Positions 26,960 to 35,021 of a stretch of 64,000 bases of DNA are shown here, one piece after another. The stretch comes from Domibacillus indicus (GTDB lineage: Bacteria > Bacillota > Bacilli > Bacillales > Domibacillaceae). Each line of letters starts with the position of its first letter. Within the stretch, counting starts at the first letter, position 1. The stretch spans positions 1-64,000 of the forward strand of contig NZ_JAMBOO010000014.1 of the NCBI RefSeq assembly GCF_023715895.1. The letters are read 5' to 3'. The position numbers were made by a program, and so were the translations under genes. The notes beneath the pieces are model-generated. The model had not been told where the DNA came from and did no database searches. It saw only the letters and a program-made list of their open reading frames with translations.

Positions 26960-27293
26960 ATTGTTCTATCATATTATCATTTTCCCCGTTTTAACATAGA
27001 TTAGAAGGTCGTTGGCCTGGCTGATAAACGCAGAAAACAGAAAGGAGCACTTTTCTGCTTATTCCTAGTTGGAAACTAGTTAAGCAAAATGGAATGAATG
27101 TATTTTGGTTATCTGTAAGCATGGAGGCTTGATGGAAACAAAACAATCCTGCCGCCAACAAAACAAGGTAAAGAAAGCGGGCAAAAAACTGGGCTCCAAT
27201 CTCCTTCTATATATGTTGCATATTGTTTATGTTGCGGATAACAAAATGAGGAAATAGCAGATCGAAGTATATTTCTCCTTTAGACCAAAAACG
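26960..27293. other. Intergenic stretch
   Basis: About 330 bp with no ORF of merit, promoter pair or repeat that I can support. Confidence 0.4.
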
Positions 27294-27327
27294 GAAAAAC
27301 CCTGACGTGAAACAATCAGGGTTTTTC
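27294..27327. terminator. Bidirectional terminator
   Basis: GAAAAACCCTGA and TCAGGGTTTTTC form a perfect 12-bp stem with A/T runs at both ends. On the minus strand it lies directly after the EamA transporter gene. Confidence 0.8.
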
Positions 27328-27337
27328 TCAAGGAAAG

Positions 27338-28246
27338 CTACTTGGTTTCACTTTGTCTATAGAAAAAGCGGTGTGCAAATTTTGCGTTAAAGAGTCTCTT
27401 TTGATCAAGCTGGGCTAATAAAATACCACAGAGAATGAGGGATGACCCGGCAAAATCTCTTGATGTAAAACTTTCTCCCCAAAAAAGAACGGCGAACAGA
27501 GCAGCAAAAATGGGCTCGGTCGCAAAAATGAGTCCGGTGTGGGTAGGGGATGTATGCTGCTGGGCAATAGCCTGGCATATAAAGCCGATAGCACTGCAAA
27601 ATATGCCCAGTCCTAATATCGCAATCCATGCATCGGATGTAGCCGGCAAAGAAGGCTGCTCAAACAGCATGCTGCATACCAAAGCAATAGTGCCTGCGAA
27701 GCCTAATTGAAGGACACCGAGCGTGATCGGATTTCCTTCTTTAGCTGCCCAGCCCGTAAAAAGAATGTGAACTGCATAACTAAGCGCAGAGCCGATACAC
27801 AAAAGGTCACCTAAATGGATCGTCAGAGAGGATTTTAATGTGAGTACACCAATGCCGGTAAGGGTGATCATCACACCTGTTCCTACTGTCCATGACGGCA
27901 GGCTTCTTTTCAGTAAGCTATGCAGCAGGGGAACAAAAACAACTGTAAGGCTTAAAAGAAACCCCGCTTTAGAAGCGGAGGTCATGCTGACGCCGAAAGT
28001 TACCAAAGTAAAAACAGAAAATAATAACACCCCTAAAACAAAAGAAGACGTGAGCGTTTTAATATTGATGTTGACAACCTGCTTACGGAATAAGATACCG
28101 GCGATGAAAAAAGCGATTAAGCACCTTAATGCAATAATATTAAAAGCGCCAAGTGAACCGAGCCCCATTTTCATAAACACATAGGACAAGCCCCAGAACA
28201 TATTTACTCCGATCATCATAACAGTCGCTTTTAGCTGAATACTCAT
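27338..28246 (-). CDS. EamA/DMT-family transporter
   Basis: A 302-residue drug/metabolite transporter with ten predicted membrane helices in two EamA repeats; the second repeat contains SALSYAVHILFTGWAAKEGNP and FICQAIAQQHTSPTHTGLIFATEPIFAALFAVLFWGE, a classic DMT stretch in helices 8-10. The ATG at 28246 is 9 nt after AAAGGGG, better than 28255, which abuts it. Divergent from a LysR regulator with a palindrome between, so it is probably the regulated target. Substrate unknown, possibly an amino acid or metabolite exporter. Confidence 0.85.
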   Translation of the reverse strand: MSIQLKATVMMIGVNMFWGLSYVFMKMGLGSLGAFNIIALRCLIAFFIAGILFRKQVVNINIKTLTSSFVLGVLLFSVFTLVTFGVSMTSASKAGFLLSLTVVFVPLLHSLLKRSLPSWTVGTGVMITLTGIGVLTLKSSLTIHLGDLLCIGSALSYAVHILFTGWAAKEGNPITLGVLQLGFAGTIALVCSMLFEQPSLPATSDAWIAILGLGIFCSAIGFICQAIAQQHTSPTHTGLIFATEPIFAALFAVLFWGESFTSRDFAGSSLILCGILLAQLDQKRLFNAKFAHRFFYRQSETK

Positions 28247-28320
28247 TTTAGTCATCCCCTTTATGTTCCTCTCTTACTAACATACAAAGGGATTTACCAT
28301 TAGTAAAATGAATCTTTATA

Positions 28321-28339
28321 ATTAATTCCATGAATTAAT
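28321..28339. promoter_or_regulatory. LysR-type operator
   Basis: ATTAATTC-CAT-GAATTAAT, perfect 8-bp arms, contains the T-N11-A pattern expected for LysR regulators. It lies between the divergent eamA-type gene and lysR-type gene. Confidence 0.6.
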
Positions 28340-28358
28340 TTAATGAAAGGAGACGAAA

Positions 28359-29225
28359 ATGAGCTTAGTAAAATATGAAATTTTAAATAAAGTGGCCGAG
28401 ATGAAAAGCTTTACCAAAGCGGCAGATGTTTTAGGACTAACACAATCAGCTGTCAGTCATGCTATAACCGGTCTTGAATCAGAATTTGGCTTTTCTTTAA
28501 TACATCGGAATCGATCCGGCGTTACCCTGACCAGGGAAGGGGAAGAGATGTTGGTGACGATTCGGAAAGTTTTATACTTTAACGAAAAAGTACATCAAGA
28601 AGCAGCCGGCATAACAGGGCTGATAAAAGGAACATTAAAAATTGGCGTGTTCACCAGTGTATCGGCGAACTGGCTTCCGGATATTCTTAAAATCATGGAA
28701 AACCGCTACCCTTATCTCCGGATAGAGTTAATAGAAGGGGATTATCTTGAAATTGAACAGTGGCTGTTAAGCGGAGAGATTGATTGCGGATTTATCAATA
28801 TGGAGCACTCCGATCAGTTTAATGTAATCCCGCTGAAAAAAGATCGGCTGTTATGTATTGTTTCCAATGAAAGCAGTCTTTATCATCATGCTTCAGTCCG
28901 TTTTGAGGATCTGGAAAAGGAGCCGTTTATTATGCCGGCGTATGGCGGTTATCACGATGTGAAGCGCTTATTTGAAGAAAACAGTATTCAGCCAGCTGTT
29001 CGTTTTGAATTAATGGAAGAGAGGGCCATTATGTCTATGGTGGCCCATCATTTAGGCGTGAGTATTTTGCCTGAAATGGTGCTGGACCCGCTTTTGCCGG
29101 AACTTCGCGCGATTCCTTTAGAAACAGACAGCTACCGTTCCATCGGGCTTGCGACCCGCTATGCGCTTTCTCCTGCTGCAGAAAAGTTTGCCCAAATCAC
29201 TCAATCATGGGTCACGAATAATTGA
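28359..29225 (+). CDS. LysR-family transcriptional regulator
   Basis: A 288-residue regulator. The N-terminal winged HTH (residues 1-60) reads KSFTKAADVLGLTQSAVSHAITGLESEFG, and the periplasmic-binding-like effector domain begins near residue 90 with LIKGTLKIGVFTSVSANWLP. GAAAGGAGA precedes the ATG. It probably controls the divergent EamA transporter and itself from the palindrome at 28321. The ligand is unknown. Confidence 0.9.
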   Translation: MSLVKYEILNKVAEMKSFTKAADVLGLTQSAVSHAITGLESEFGFSLIHRNRSGVTLTREGEEMLVTIRKVLYFNEKVHQEAAGITGLIKGTLKIGVFTSVSANWLPDILKIMENRYPYLRIELIEGDYLEIEQWLLSGEIDCGFINMEHSDQFNVIPLKKDRLLCIVSNESSLYHHASVRFEDLEKEPFIMPAYGGYHDVKRLFEENSIQPAVRFELMEERAIMSMVAHHLGVSILPEMVLDPLLPELRAIPLETDSYRSIGLATRYALSPAAEKFAQITQSWVTNN

Positions 29226-29380
29226 AAATACACAGGTATTGTGAGCAAAAAGGCAATGAGGGTTGAGAGTGGGTACTTCGTTAAACAGCCAGGGAATAGC
29301 CTGTGCAGTTGCGGAAGCTTTGGCTTTAAAAAGCCAAAGTTCTCCGTAGTGTTCCAAGAAAAAGACATTTCATTATATAG

Positions 29381-29496
29381 TCTGGTGGCAATAGCGAAGA
29401 GGTCACACCCGTTCCCATCCCGAACACGGCCGTTAAGCTCTTCAGCGCCGATGGTAGTTGGGGGTTTCCCTCTGTGAGAGCAGGACGCCGCCAGGC
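29381..29496 (+). rRNA. rrf: 5S ribosomal RNA, isolated copy
   Basis: A 116-nt sequence with the conserved 5S elements: GCGAAGAGGTCACACCCG, TCCCATCCCGAACACGG, TTAAGCTCTTCAGCGCCGAT and GAGAGCAGGACGCCGCCAG. The terminal helix forms between CTGGTGGC and GCCGCCAG. No 16S or 23S gene lies beside it; a LysR gene ends 155 bp upstream. A hairpin at 29318-29339 and a terminator at 29505 frame it. It is a complete-looking copy outside an rRNA operon. Confidence 0.92.
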
Positions 29497-29504
29497 AAGA
29501 AGTG

Positions 29505-29530
29505 AGGACAGCAAAAGCTGTCCTTTTTTG
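29505..29530 (+). terminator. Terminator after 5S rRNA
   Basis: AGGACAGC-AAAA-GCTGTCCT followed by TTTTT. Confidence 0.8.
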
Positions 29531-29961
29531 TTTTTTTAAATCGATTTTGTCCAACATAGGAGCGTCAATCCAGATTAAGGAAACATATAGGCTACTAAGT
29601 AACCACCATAGAATACAAACTTTTGTCTCTTAAAAAAGTTGTCTGGTTTAGTGTTGACAATCCAATCGAAGAAACAGCAAGGAAAAGTTATCATACAAGA
29701 GATTAGATTAATAGAATATTCTCAGCCTGCTAGTAGAAAAATATTATTTTTAAAGGAAAAAGAAGAACGGATGGAGAACTATTTTGTAATATAAGCGAAA
29801 AGAAAGCAGTTTGATGGCAGTTAATGTAGTCAAGTCAGTTGCCTGCAAAAAAAGTAAGCGCTATCAAGAAGCTTTGAGATGTAACCATGTCTTGTAAAGA
29901 GGACGCTCGCTTAGATGAGATATGTAAGAATATAACAATTTAAGAGGAAGGATGAACAAAG
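29531..29961. other. Intergenic region upstream of larE
   Basis: About 430 bp without a gene. It contains a cre-like site at 29853 and AT-rich DNA. TTGACA at 29662 has no convincing -10 at the right distance. The lar promoter is therefore not fixed. Confidence 0.4.
29853..29866. promoter_or_regulatory. cre-like site upstream of larE
   Basis: AGTAAGCGCTATCA matches the CcpA consensus TGWAANCGNTNWCA at all but the first position. Implies carbon catabolite control of the cofactor operon, if functional. Confidence 0.5.
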
Positions 29962-30792
29962 ATGGCAGAAGAAAAATACAAAAAGCTGCAAGAAATTCTT
30001 GAGGAAATGCAATCAGTCGTTGTCGCTTTTTCAGGTGGTGTGGACAGCACCTTCTTGTTAAAAGCTGCCGTCGACACGCTAGGCAAAGAAAATGTGCTCG
30101 CAGTTACAGCAGATTCAGAAACATATCCATCCAGTGAATTAAAAGAAGCACAAGCACTTGCTGCACAAATTGGCGCGCCTCATCTTGTGATTGAAACATC
30201 AGAGCTCGCCATTCCAGGCTACACAGAAAATAATCAAAGCCGCTGCTATTTTTGCAAAAGCAGTTTGTTTGACCACTTAATTCCGGTTTTAGAGGATCAC
30301 GGTTTTCAAAACATTGTTTATGGGGTCATTGCTGATGATATGAATGAATTTCGACCAGGCATGAAGGCAGCAAAAGAAAAAGGAATCCGCGGCCCGCTGC
30401 AGGAAGCCAATTTGTTTAAGGAAGAAATTCGCCGTTTGTCACAACAGTTTCATCTGCCAACCTGGGATAAGCCGTCTTTCGCCTGCTTGTCTTCAAGGAT
30501 TGCTTATGGGGAAGAGATCACAAAAGAAAAATTAACAAAAGTAGAGAGAGCAGAAGCATACTTAAAGTCACTTTCGATCCGCCAAGTGCGTGTCCGTACG
30601 CATGGAGAAATAGCCCGGATTGAAGTAGAGCCTGCCGATCTTGCCCTTATACTTGAATACCATGCGGCAATTGATAAACGTCTGAAACAGTTTGGCTATA
30701 AATACGTATCACTTGACCTCGCCGGCTACAGGAGCGGCAGTATGAATCAGTCATTAAAAAAGGAAGAAACGGAATGGCTGAAAAGCGTGTAA
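29962..30792 (+). CDS. larE: LarE, sulfur-inserting enzyme of nickel-pincer cofactor synthesis
   Basis: A 276-residue PP-loop ATP pyrophosphatase with the P-loop FSGGVDST at residues 23-30. LarE adenylates the pyridinium-3,5-biscarboxylic acid mononucleotide and transfers sulfur to give the dithiolated P2TMN precursor. C175 in SFACLSSRIAYGE occupies the place of the sacrificial Cys of Lactobacillus plantarum LarE; C95 and C98 in SRCYFCK are additional cysteines that could bind a cluster in the iron-sulfur LarE variant. AGGAAGGA lies 9 nt before the ATG. First gene of larE-larB-larC. Confidence 0.92.
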   Translation: MAEEKYKKLQEILEEMQSVVVAFSGGVDSTFLLKAAVDTLGKENVLAVTADSETYPSSELKEAQALAAQIGAPHLVIETSELAIPGYTENNQSRCYFCKSSLFDHLIPVLEDHGFQNIVYGVIADDMNEFRPGMKAAKEKGIRGPLQEANLFKEEIRRLSQQFHLPTWDKPSFACLSSRIAYGEEITKEKLTKVERAEAYLKSLSIRQVRVRTHGEIARIEVEPADLALILEYHAAIDKRLKQFGYKYVSLDLAGYRSGSMNQSLKKEETEWLKSV

Positions 30793-30865
30793 TAAAGCTT
30801 GATATCTAAACAGCAGAGATAGATTTGGTCAGAACAAAATACATAATCAAAAGCAGGTGGAAAAC

Positions 30866-31618
30866 GTGATTGATGATATTTTAGCACGTGTGGAAAGCGG
30901 AACATTAACCGCTGCCGAAGCAAAAGAAAAATTGGCTTCTTATGAAGATCTCGGTTTTGTAAAAATTGATCATCACCGGCATAAACGACAGGGAGTTCCG
31001 GAGATCATTTTTGGGGAAGGAAAAACGGCTGAGCAGATTTTGGCGATTATCAAGTCGTTGAAGGGGCGCGGTCATGAAGTGCTTGCTACGCGTGTTTCCG
31101 AGGAAAAAGCAGCGTTTATTTTAAATGAACTGCCGGATCTATCGTATAACGAAATCGCTCAAACATTGTCTTTCGTAACGAAGAAGCCATCTGGAGAAGG
31201 TTTTATCGCTATTATATGTGCGGGTACGTCAGACCTGCCAGTCGCAGAAGAAGCAGCGGTTACAGCGGAGACGCTCGGTGTACCGGTACGCCGTTTTTAT
31301 GATGTGGGCGTGGCGGGGCTTCACCGGCTGCTTGATCATATTAGCGAGATACGCGAGGCAGCTGTTTCGGTCTGTGTGGCCGGCATGGAAGGTGCACTTC
31401 CAAGCGTGCTGGGCGGCCTTGTTGAAAATCCGATTATTGCTGTACCGACCAGCATTGGATATGGAGCTAACTTTAATGGATTATCTGCACTGCTGTCGAT
31501 GCTAAATTCCTGTGCATCCGGAGTAAGTGTGGTAAATATCGATAATGGTTTTGGAGCGGCTTACAACGCGGTGCTCATTCACCGTCTTGCATATAACAAC
31601 AAAGGAGAAACAACATGA
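30866..31618 (+). CDS. larB: LarB, carboxylase/hydrolase of nickel-pincer cofactor synthesis
   Basis: A 250-residue protein related to PurE. LarB carboxylates nicotinic acid adenine dinucleotide and hydrolyses the anhydride to P2CMN, the substrate of LarE. Seen are VPEIIFGEGKTAEQI, the PurE-like CAGTSDLPVAEEAAVTAE with VRRFYDVGVAGLHRLL, and the conserved C-terminal NSCASG. The start is taken as GTG at 30866 with AGGTGG 5 nt upstream; the GTG at 30857 lies inside that ribosome binding site. The stop overlaps larC1 by ATGA. Confidence 0.92.
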   Translation: MIDDILARVESGTLTAAEAKEKLASYEDLGFVKIDHHRHKRQGVPEIIFGEGKTAEQILAIIKSLKGRGHEVLATRVSEEKAAFILNELPDLSYNEIAQTLSFVTKKPSGEGFIAIICAGTSDLPVAEEAAVTAETLGVPVRRFYDVGVAGLHRLLDHISEIREAAVSVCVAGMEGALPSVLGGLVENPIIAVPTSIGYGANFNGLSALLSMLNSCASGVSVVNIDNGFGAAYNAVLIHRLAYNNKGETT

Positions 31619-32514
31619 CAATATTATACTTTGACTGTTTTTCAGGGATTAGCGGCGATATGGTTATTGGTGCTCTTTTAGATGCTGGCGCCGATTTTGC
31701 TCAAATGGAGGAAGAACTAAAAAAACTGAACATGGAAGGTGAATATACACTTTCAAAAAAAACTGTAAACAAAAATGGCATTACCGCTGTTAAATTTGAT
31801 GTAGAGCTGAATCAAGAAGAAAAGAATGGTTATCATGATCACGGCCACAGCCATAGCCATGCACATGACCATCATGATCACGGCCACAGCCATAGCCATA
31901 GCCATGTACATGACCATCATGATCACAGTCATAGCCATAGCCATAGTCACTCACATGATGATCATGACCATGACCACAGCCATAGTCATTCGCATGACCA
32001 TCACCACCGTGCGTATAAACAAATCGCTGAAATGATTGAAGCAGCCGGATTCAATAAAGCGGTTACAGATACAGCTCTGTCCATTTTTAAAAAGATCGGC
32101 GAAGCGGAGGGAAAGATTCATGGTCTGCCGCTTGAACGTGTCCATTTTCATGAGGTGGGCGCTGTTGATTCCATCGTCGACATCGTTGGGACAGCCATTT
32201 TAATGGATCAGCTCGGCGTCACCAAGATTTATTGTTCTCCGATCCCGACTGGAAGCGGCCATATTCACATTGATCACGGAATATATCCGGTTCCCGCACC
32301 CGCAACACTGGAAATCTTAAGAGGTGTCCCTATTGCACGGACAGCGGTTAAAGGCGAGCTTGTAACACCGACTGGTGCAGCAATTGCGGCTGTATTAGCT
32401 GACTCATTTGGCACAATGCCATCTATGACGGTTGAAAAAATCGGTTACGGCGCCGGCACGAAAACATTTAAAGACCGTCCAAATGTGTTGAGAGTAGTTA
32501 TTGGAAAGGAATGA
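31615..32514 (+). CDS. larC1: LarC N-terminal part, nickel insertase (His-rich)
   Basis: LarC is the CTP-dependent cyclometallase that inserts nickel into P2TMN. This 299-residue product holds the N-terminal domain: DCFSGISGDMVIGALLDAG at the start and HFHEVGAVDSIVDIVG around residue 180. Residues 74-131 are almost entirely His/Asp/Ser, a nickel-storage segment longer than the usual run. The ORF ends in TGA at 32512; the C-terminal domain follows after 6 bp in the same frame as larC2. Translationally coupled to larB. Confidence 0.9.
   Translation: MTILYFDCFSGISGDMVIGALLDAGADFAQMEEELKKLNMEGEYTLSKKTVNKNGITAVKFDVELNQEEKNGYHDHGHSHSHAHDHHDHGHSHSHSHVHDHHDHSHSHSHSHSHDDHDHDHSHSHSHDHHHRAYKQIAEMIEAAGFNKAVTDTALSIFKKIGEAEGKIHGLPLERVHFHEVGAVDSIVDIVGTAILMDQLGVTKIYCSPIPTGSGHIHIDHGIYPVPAPATLEILRGVPIARTAVKGELVTPTGAAIAAVLADSFGTMPSMTVEKIGYGAGTKTFKDRPNVLRVVIGKE
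31834..32010 (+). repeat. Imperfect tandem repeats coding the LarC His-rich segment
   Basis: CATGATCACGGCCACAGCC-like units recur at 31834, 31873 and 31918 with 39-45 bp spacing, and shorter CATAGCCATAG units fill the gaps. It is coding sequence, not a CRISPR: there are no unique spacers. Confidence 0.75.
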
Positions 32515-32520
32515 ACAAGT

Positions 32521-33000
32521 ATGAACAGTCACCGTCCGCCGAATGAAGAGCATAAAGACAGCGGTATGATCAAAATGGAAGTTAACTTAGATGACATATC
32601 AGGAGAATGGCTTGGCTATGTTATGGATGTATTATTGGAAGCAGGCGCCAACGATGTATTTTACACACCGATTTACATGAAGAAAAACCGTCCTGGTGTG
32701 CTTCTTCAGGTTCTTTGTGCTGCCCAGGCGGCTCCCCAAATAGAAGCTATTTTATTTCGTGAAACAACGACTCTTGGCGTTCGTTATTATCCGCTTACTG
32801 TCCACCGTCTGGAAAGGCAGTTTATCCAGCTGGAAACGAAATGGGGACTGGTTACAGTTAAATATGGCCTTATGGATGGGGACATTGTGCAGCGTGCTCC
32901 AGAGTATGAAGAGTGTAAAGCGATTGCTGTGAAATGGAATGTGCCATTAAAGGATGTGTATTTGGAAGTTTGGAAGCATTTAGAGAATAAACGGACCTGA
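32521..33000 (+). CDS. larC2: LarC C-terminal part, separated from larC1 by an in-frame TGA
   Basis: A 159-residue protein with VNLDDISGEWLGYVMDVLLE, TPIYMKKNRPGVLLQVLC and RAPEYEECKAIA, the C-terminal CTP-binding/metal domain of LarC. In L. plantarum larC1 and larC2 are joined by a programmed frameshift; here both parts lie in the same frame with one UGA and six bases before the ATG, so a frameshift cannot join them. Either two chains assemble, using AAAGGA 10 nt upstream as ribosome binding site, or UGA is read through. Confidence 0.88.
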   Translation: MNSHRPPNEEHKDSGMIKMEVNLDDISGEWLGYVMDVLLEAGANDVFYTPIYMKKNRPGVLLQVLCAAQAAPQIEAILFRETTTLGVRYYPLTVHRLERQFIQLETKWGLVTVKYGLMDGDIVQRAPEYEECKAIAVKWNVPLKDVYLEVWKHLENKRT

Positions 33001-33131
33001 ATATCCTTGTTTTCAAAGAAGAGAATGATCAATCGCAAGCAAAGAAGAGAAGTCATGACTGGAATTTAAGATAAATATATTCCTTCATGATTAAACAGAA
33101 AAACAAGTTGTCAAAATAGTTTAAAAATATG

Positions 33132-33161
33132 TTGACACCCACTAAATGAGGTAGTTATAAT
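33132..33161 (+). promoter_or_regulatory. Promoter of the TRAP/aldonate operon
   Basis: TTGACA (33132-33137) and TATAAT (33156-33161), both perfect, separated by 18 bp. No other promoter of this quality precedes the 18-gene operon. Confidence 0.8.
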
Positions 33162-33176
33162 CAGCTTAGGTTATAA

Positions 33177-33199
33177 ATTATAAAACATTGTTCTATAAT
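33177..33199. promoter_or_regulatory. Candidate IclR/KdgR-type operator
   Basis: ATTATAAAACA and TGTTCTATAAT are inverted around one T with a single mismatch. AAACA-N-TGTT cores resemble KdgR-type IclR operators. It lies 15-38 bp after the -10 box, where binding blocks transcription. The IclR gene of the operon is the likely binder. Confidence 0.6.
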
Positions 33200-33252
33200 G
33201 TAAAACAAACTTGAAGTTGTTTTCTTTCAAGTTATTTTTTACAGTCCCTATG

Positions 33253-33266
33253 TAAGCGCTTCAAAT
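33253..33266. promoter_or_regulatory. cre-like site in the operon leader
   Basis: TGTAAGCGCTTCAA fits the CcpA consensus at 12 of 14 positions. A roadblock cre in the leader would give catabolite repression. Confidence 0.45.
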
Positions 33267-33319
33267 TTAGTTGGCAGGAAAGGAATAAGCAGAAAACTTT
33301 TCTCATCAAATATGAGAAC

Positions 33320-33342
33320 GTAGTTTTATATTATAAAACTAC
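33320..33342. repeat. Perfect 23-bp palindrome in leader
   Basis: GTAGTTTTATA is followed by T and the exact complement TATAAAACTAC. It shares TATAAAAC with the operator at 33177 but in the opposite arrangement. It may be a second operator or an RNA hairpin; no T-run follows, so not a terminator. Confidence 0.6.
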
Positions 33343-33394
33343 TTGCAGCGAGAGGTTCCATTAATAAAAAATAAGCCAATTCAGGGAGGACAAA

Positions 33395-34411
33395 ATGAAA
33401 AAAACGTTTCTTGGTGTGCTAGCTGCTTCTGTGACGAGTGCAATGATTCTTGCTGGATGTAACGGTTCCGAAGAAGCTGCTTCAGGAGGGGGGCAGACAA
33501 AAACGATTAAAGTGGCTAACTACTTTGCAGAAGACCATCCACAAAATATCGCATTAAAAGAAAAATTTAAAACGATGGTAGAAGAAGAGAGTGGAGGTCA
33601 ATTAAAAGTTCAGATTTACGCAAACAGTACGCTAGGAGCTGAAAAAGAATTTTATGATGGTGTCCGAAACGGAACAATCGAAATGGGCATTCCAGGCTTA
33701 ATTATGCAGGCAGATATTCCAAAGATGGGTGTTCCTGAATGGCCGTTCCTATTTAGGGACTTCGAGCATGTAAAGAATGTATTAAATGGTCCGATCGGTG
33801 AAGAAATAACCGCTGATTTAGAACCGAAACATGGAGTTACTCCACTTGCTTGGAGTGCAAATGGATTTAGAATGTTCTCAAGCAACCGCACGATCGAAAG
33901 CATGGAAGATTTTGACGGCCTCCGTCTCAGAATGCCGAACATTCCAAACTATATTAAATTAGGTGAATCGCTTGGGGCAAACGTAAGTCCATTACCTATT
34001 TCTGAAGTATTTACAGCGCTTGAACAAAAGGTAGTGGATGCTCAGGACAATCCAATCGCTACGTTGAGAAATTCAGCATACTACGAAGTTCAAACAGATG
34101 TACTGGAATCGAAGCATATGTTCAGTCCAAATATTTATATCATTAACACCAAGTTCTTTAATGGATTAACAAAAGAACAGCAGGATATTATTCAAAATGC
34201 TGCCAAAGAAGCTGCTGAATATGAGTTTGACTTGCTGGAAAAAAGCTATGAAGAAGATAAAAACTTCCTTGAGGAAAATGGCATAAAATTCACAACACCA
34301 GATGAAAAGTTTGCAAAAGAAATGGAAGAAGCAGCGAAGCCTGTATACGATGATGCTTTCAAAGAAAATGAGTGGGCAGAAGAGCTGGTTGAAAAAATTA
34401 AAGCAGAATAA
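33395..34411 (+). CDS. TRAP transporter solute-binding lipoprotein (DctP) 1
   Basis: A 338-residue DctP-family binding protein. The signal peptide ends in lipobox ILAGCNGSEE. The family core is clear: KVANYFAEDHPQNIALKEKF, LKVQIYANSTLGAEKEFYDGVRNG, and the substrate-carboxylate Arg in the LRMPNIPNYIKLGESLGA segment (TRAP proteins bind the acid carboxylate with this Arg). The closest functional group is DctP proteins for sugar acids and uronates. GGGAGG precedes the ATG. First gene of the operon. Confidence 0.92.
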   Translation: MKKTFLGVLAASVTSAMILAGCNGSEEAASGGGQTKTIKVANYFAEDHPQNIALKEKFKTMVEEESGGQLKVQIYANSTLGAEKEFYDGVRNGTIEMGIPGLIMQADIPKMGVPEWPFLFRDFEHVKNVLNGPIGEEITADLEPKHGVTPLAWSANGFRMFSSNRTIESMEDFDGLRLRMPNIPNYIKLGESLGANVSPLPISEVFTALEQKVVDAQDNPIATLRNSAYYEVQTDVLESKHMFSPNIYIINTKFFNGLTKEQQDIIQNAAKEAAEYEFDLLEKSYEEDKNFLEENGIKFTTPDEKFAKEMEEAAKPVYDDAFKENEWAEELVEKIKAE

Positions 34412-34445
34412 GTAAGCGCTTTAATAAGGAGAGTGAAGAAATAAG

Positions 34446-35021
34446 ATGAATAAACTATCGAGATATCTAGAAAACACTTTGAACATTGTCATGGCTGTTT
34501 CATTAGCAGTTATGGTCGTTCTCGTATTCGGCAACGTAGTTCTTCGCTACCTTTTCAATTCAGGTATTACCTGGTCAGAAGAAATGTCACGCTACCTTTT
34601 TATTTGGCTGACATTTCTCGGTGCCATTGGCGCTTTTAAAAACAAAGAACACTTAGGTGTGGACATGCTGATTAAGCGGCTTCCTACTAAGATGAAAAAA
34701 GTCGTCATCGTGATCAGTGATTTACTGATATTACTCGTCCTTTACCTTGTCCTTGACGGCAGCTGGAAGATGACGATGATTAACATTGACAGCAAGGCGC
34801 CAGCTACAGGCCTGCCGCTGGCTTTTGTATATGGGACAGGCATTTTAGTCAGTATTTCTATGGGAATCATGACCATTTATAACTTGTATCAAGTGGTGTT
34901 TAACAAAATCAAAGATGAGGATTTAGTTAAGATTAGTGATTCAGAAGAATTGATTGCCCTTCACGAAGAGGAATTTGTGACAGACGACATCATGATAAGC
35001 AAGGAGGAGAAAAAGGCATGA
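34446..35021 (+). CDS. dctQ: TRAP transporter small permease (DctQ)
   Basis: A 191-residue membrane protein with four hydrophobic helices. The signature WSEEMSRYLFIWLTFLGA around residue 40 is diagnostic of DctQ. It forms the permease with DctM and uses a sodium gradient. The stop overlaps the dctM start by ATGA. A cre-like AGTAAGCGCTTTAA stands in the short gap upstream of its start. Confidence 0.92.
   Translation: MNKLSRYLENTLNIVMAVSLAVMVVLVFGNVVLRYLFNSGITWSEEMSRYLFIWLTFLGAIGAFKNKEHLGVDMLIKRLPTKMKKVVIVISDLLILLVLYLVLDGSWKMTMINIDSKAPATGLPLAFVYGTGILVSISMGIMTIYNLYQVVFNKIKDEDLVKISDSEELIALHEEEFVTDDIMISKEEKKA

Larger units (their letters stand above)
33001..33394. promoter_or_regulatory. Control region of the sugar-acid operon
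   Basis: A 390-bp gap holding a consensus promoter (33132-33161), two palindromic operators (33177-33199, 33320-33342) and a cre-like site (33253-33266). The mRNA leader would be about 225 nt, so the second palindrome lies in the transcribed leader. Confidence 0.6.

Noticed and set aside
29225-29380. 23S rRNA tail before the 5S gene
   Set aside because: The sequence between lysR and 5S shows no recognisable 23S 3' end.
31834-32010. CRISPR-like repeat spacing
   Set aside because: The repeats are in frame inside larC1, vary in length and have no unique spacers.
31753-32151. Minus- and plus-strand ORFs rich in Met/Ile/Thr over larC1
   Set aside because: They are other frames of the His-rich repeat; no start signals and no protein-like complexity.
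32500-32525. Programmed frameshift site in larC
   Set aside because: larC1 and larC2 are in the same frame, so a single frameshift would leave the larC2 frame; no slippery heptamer is evident.
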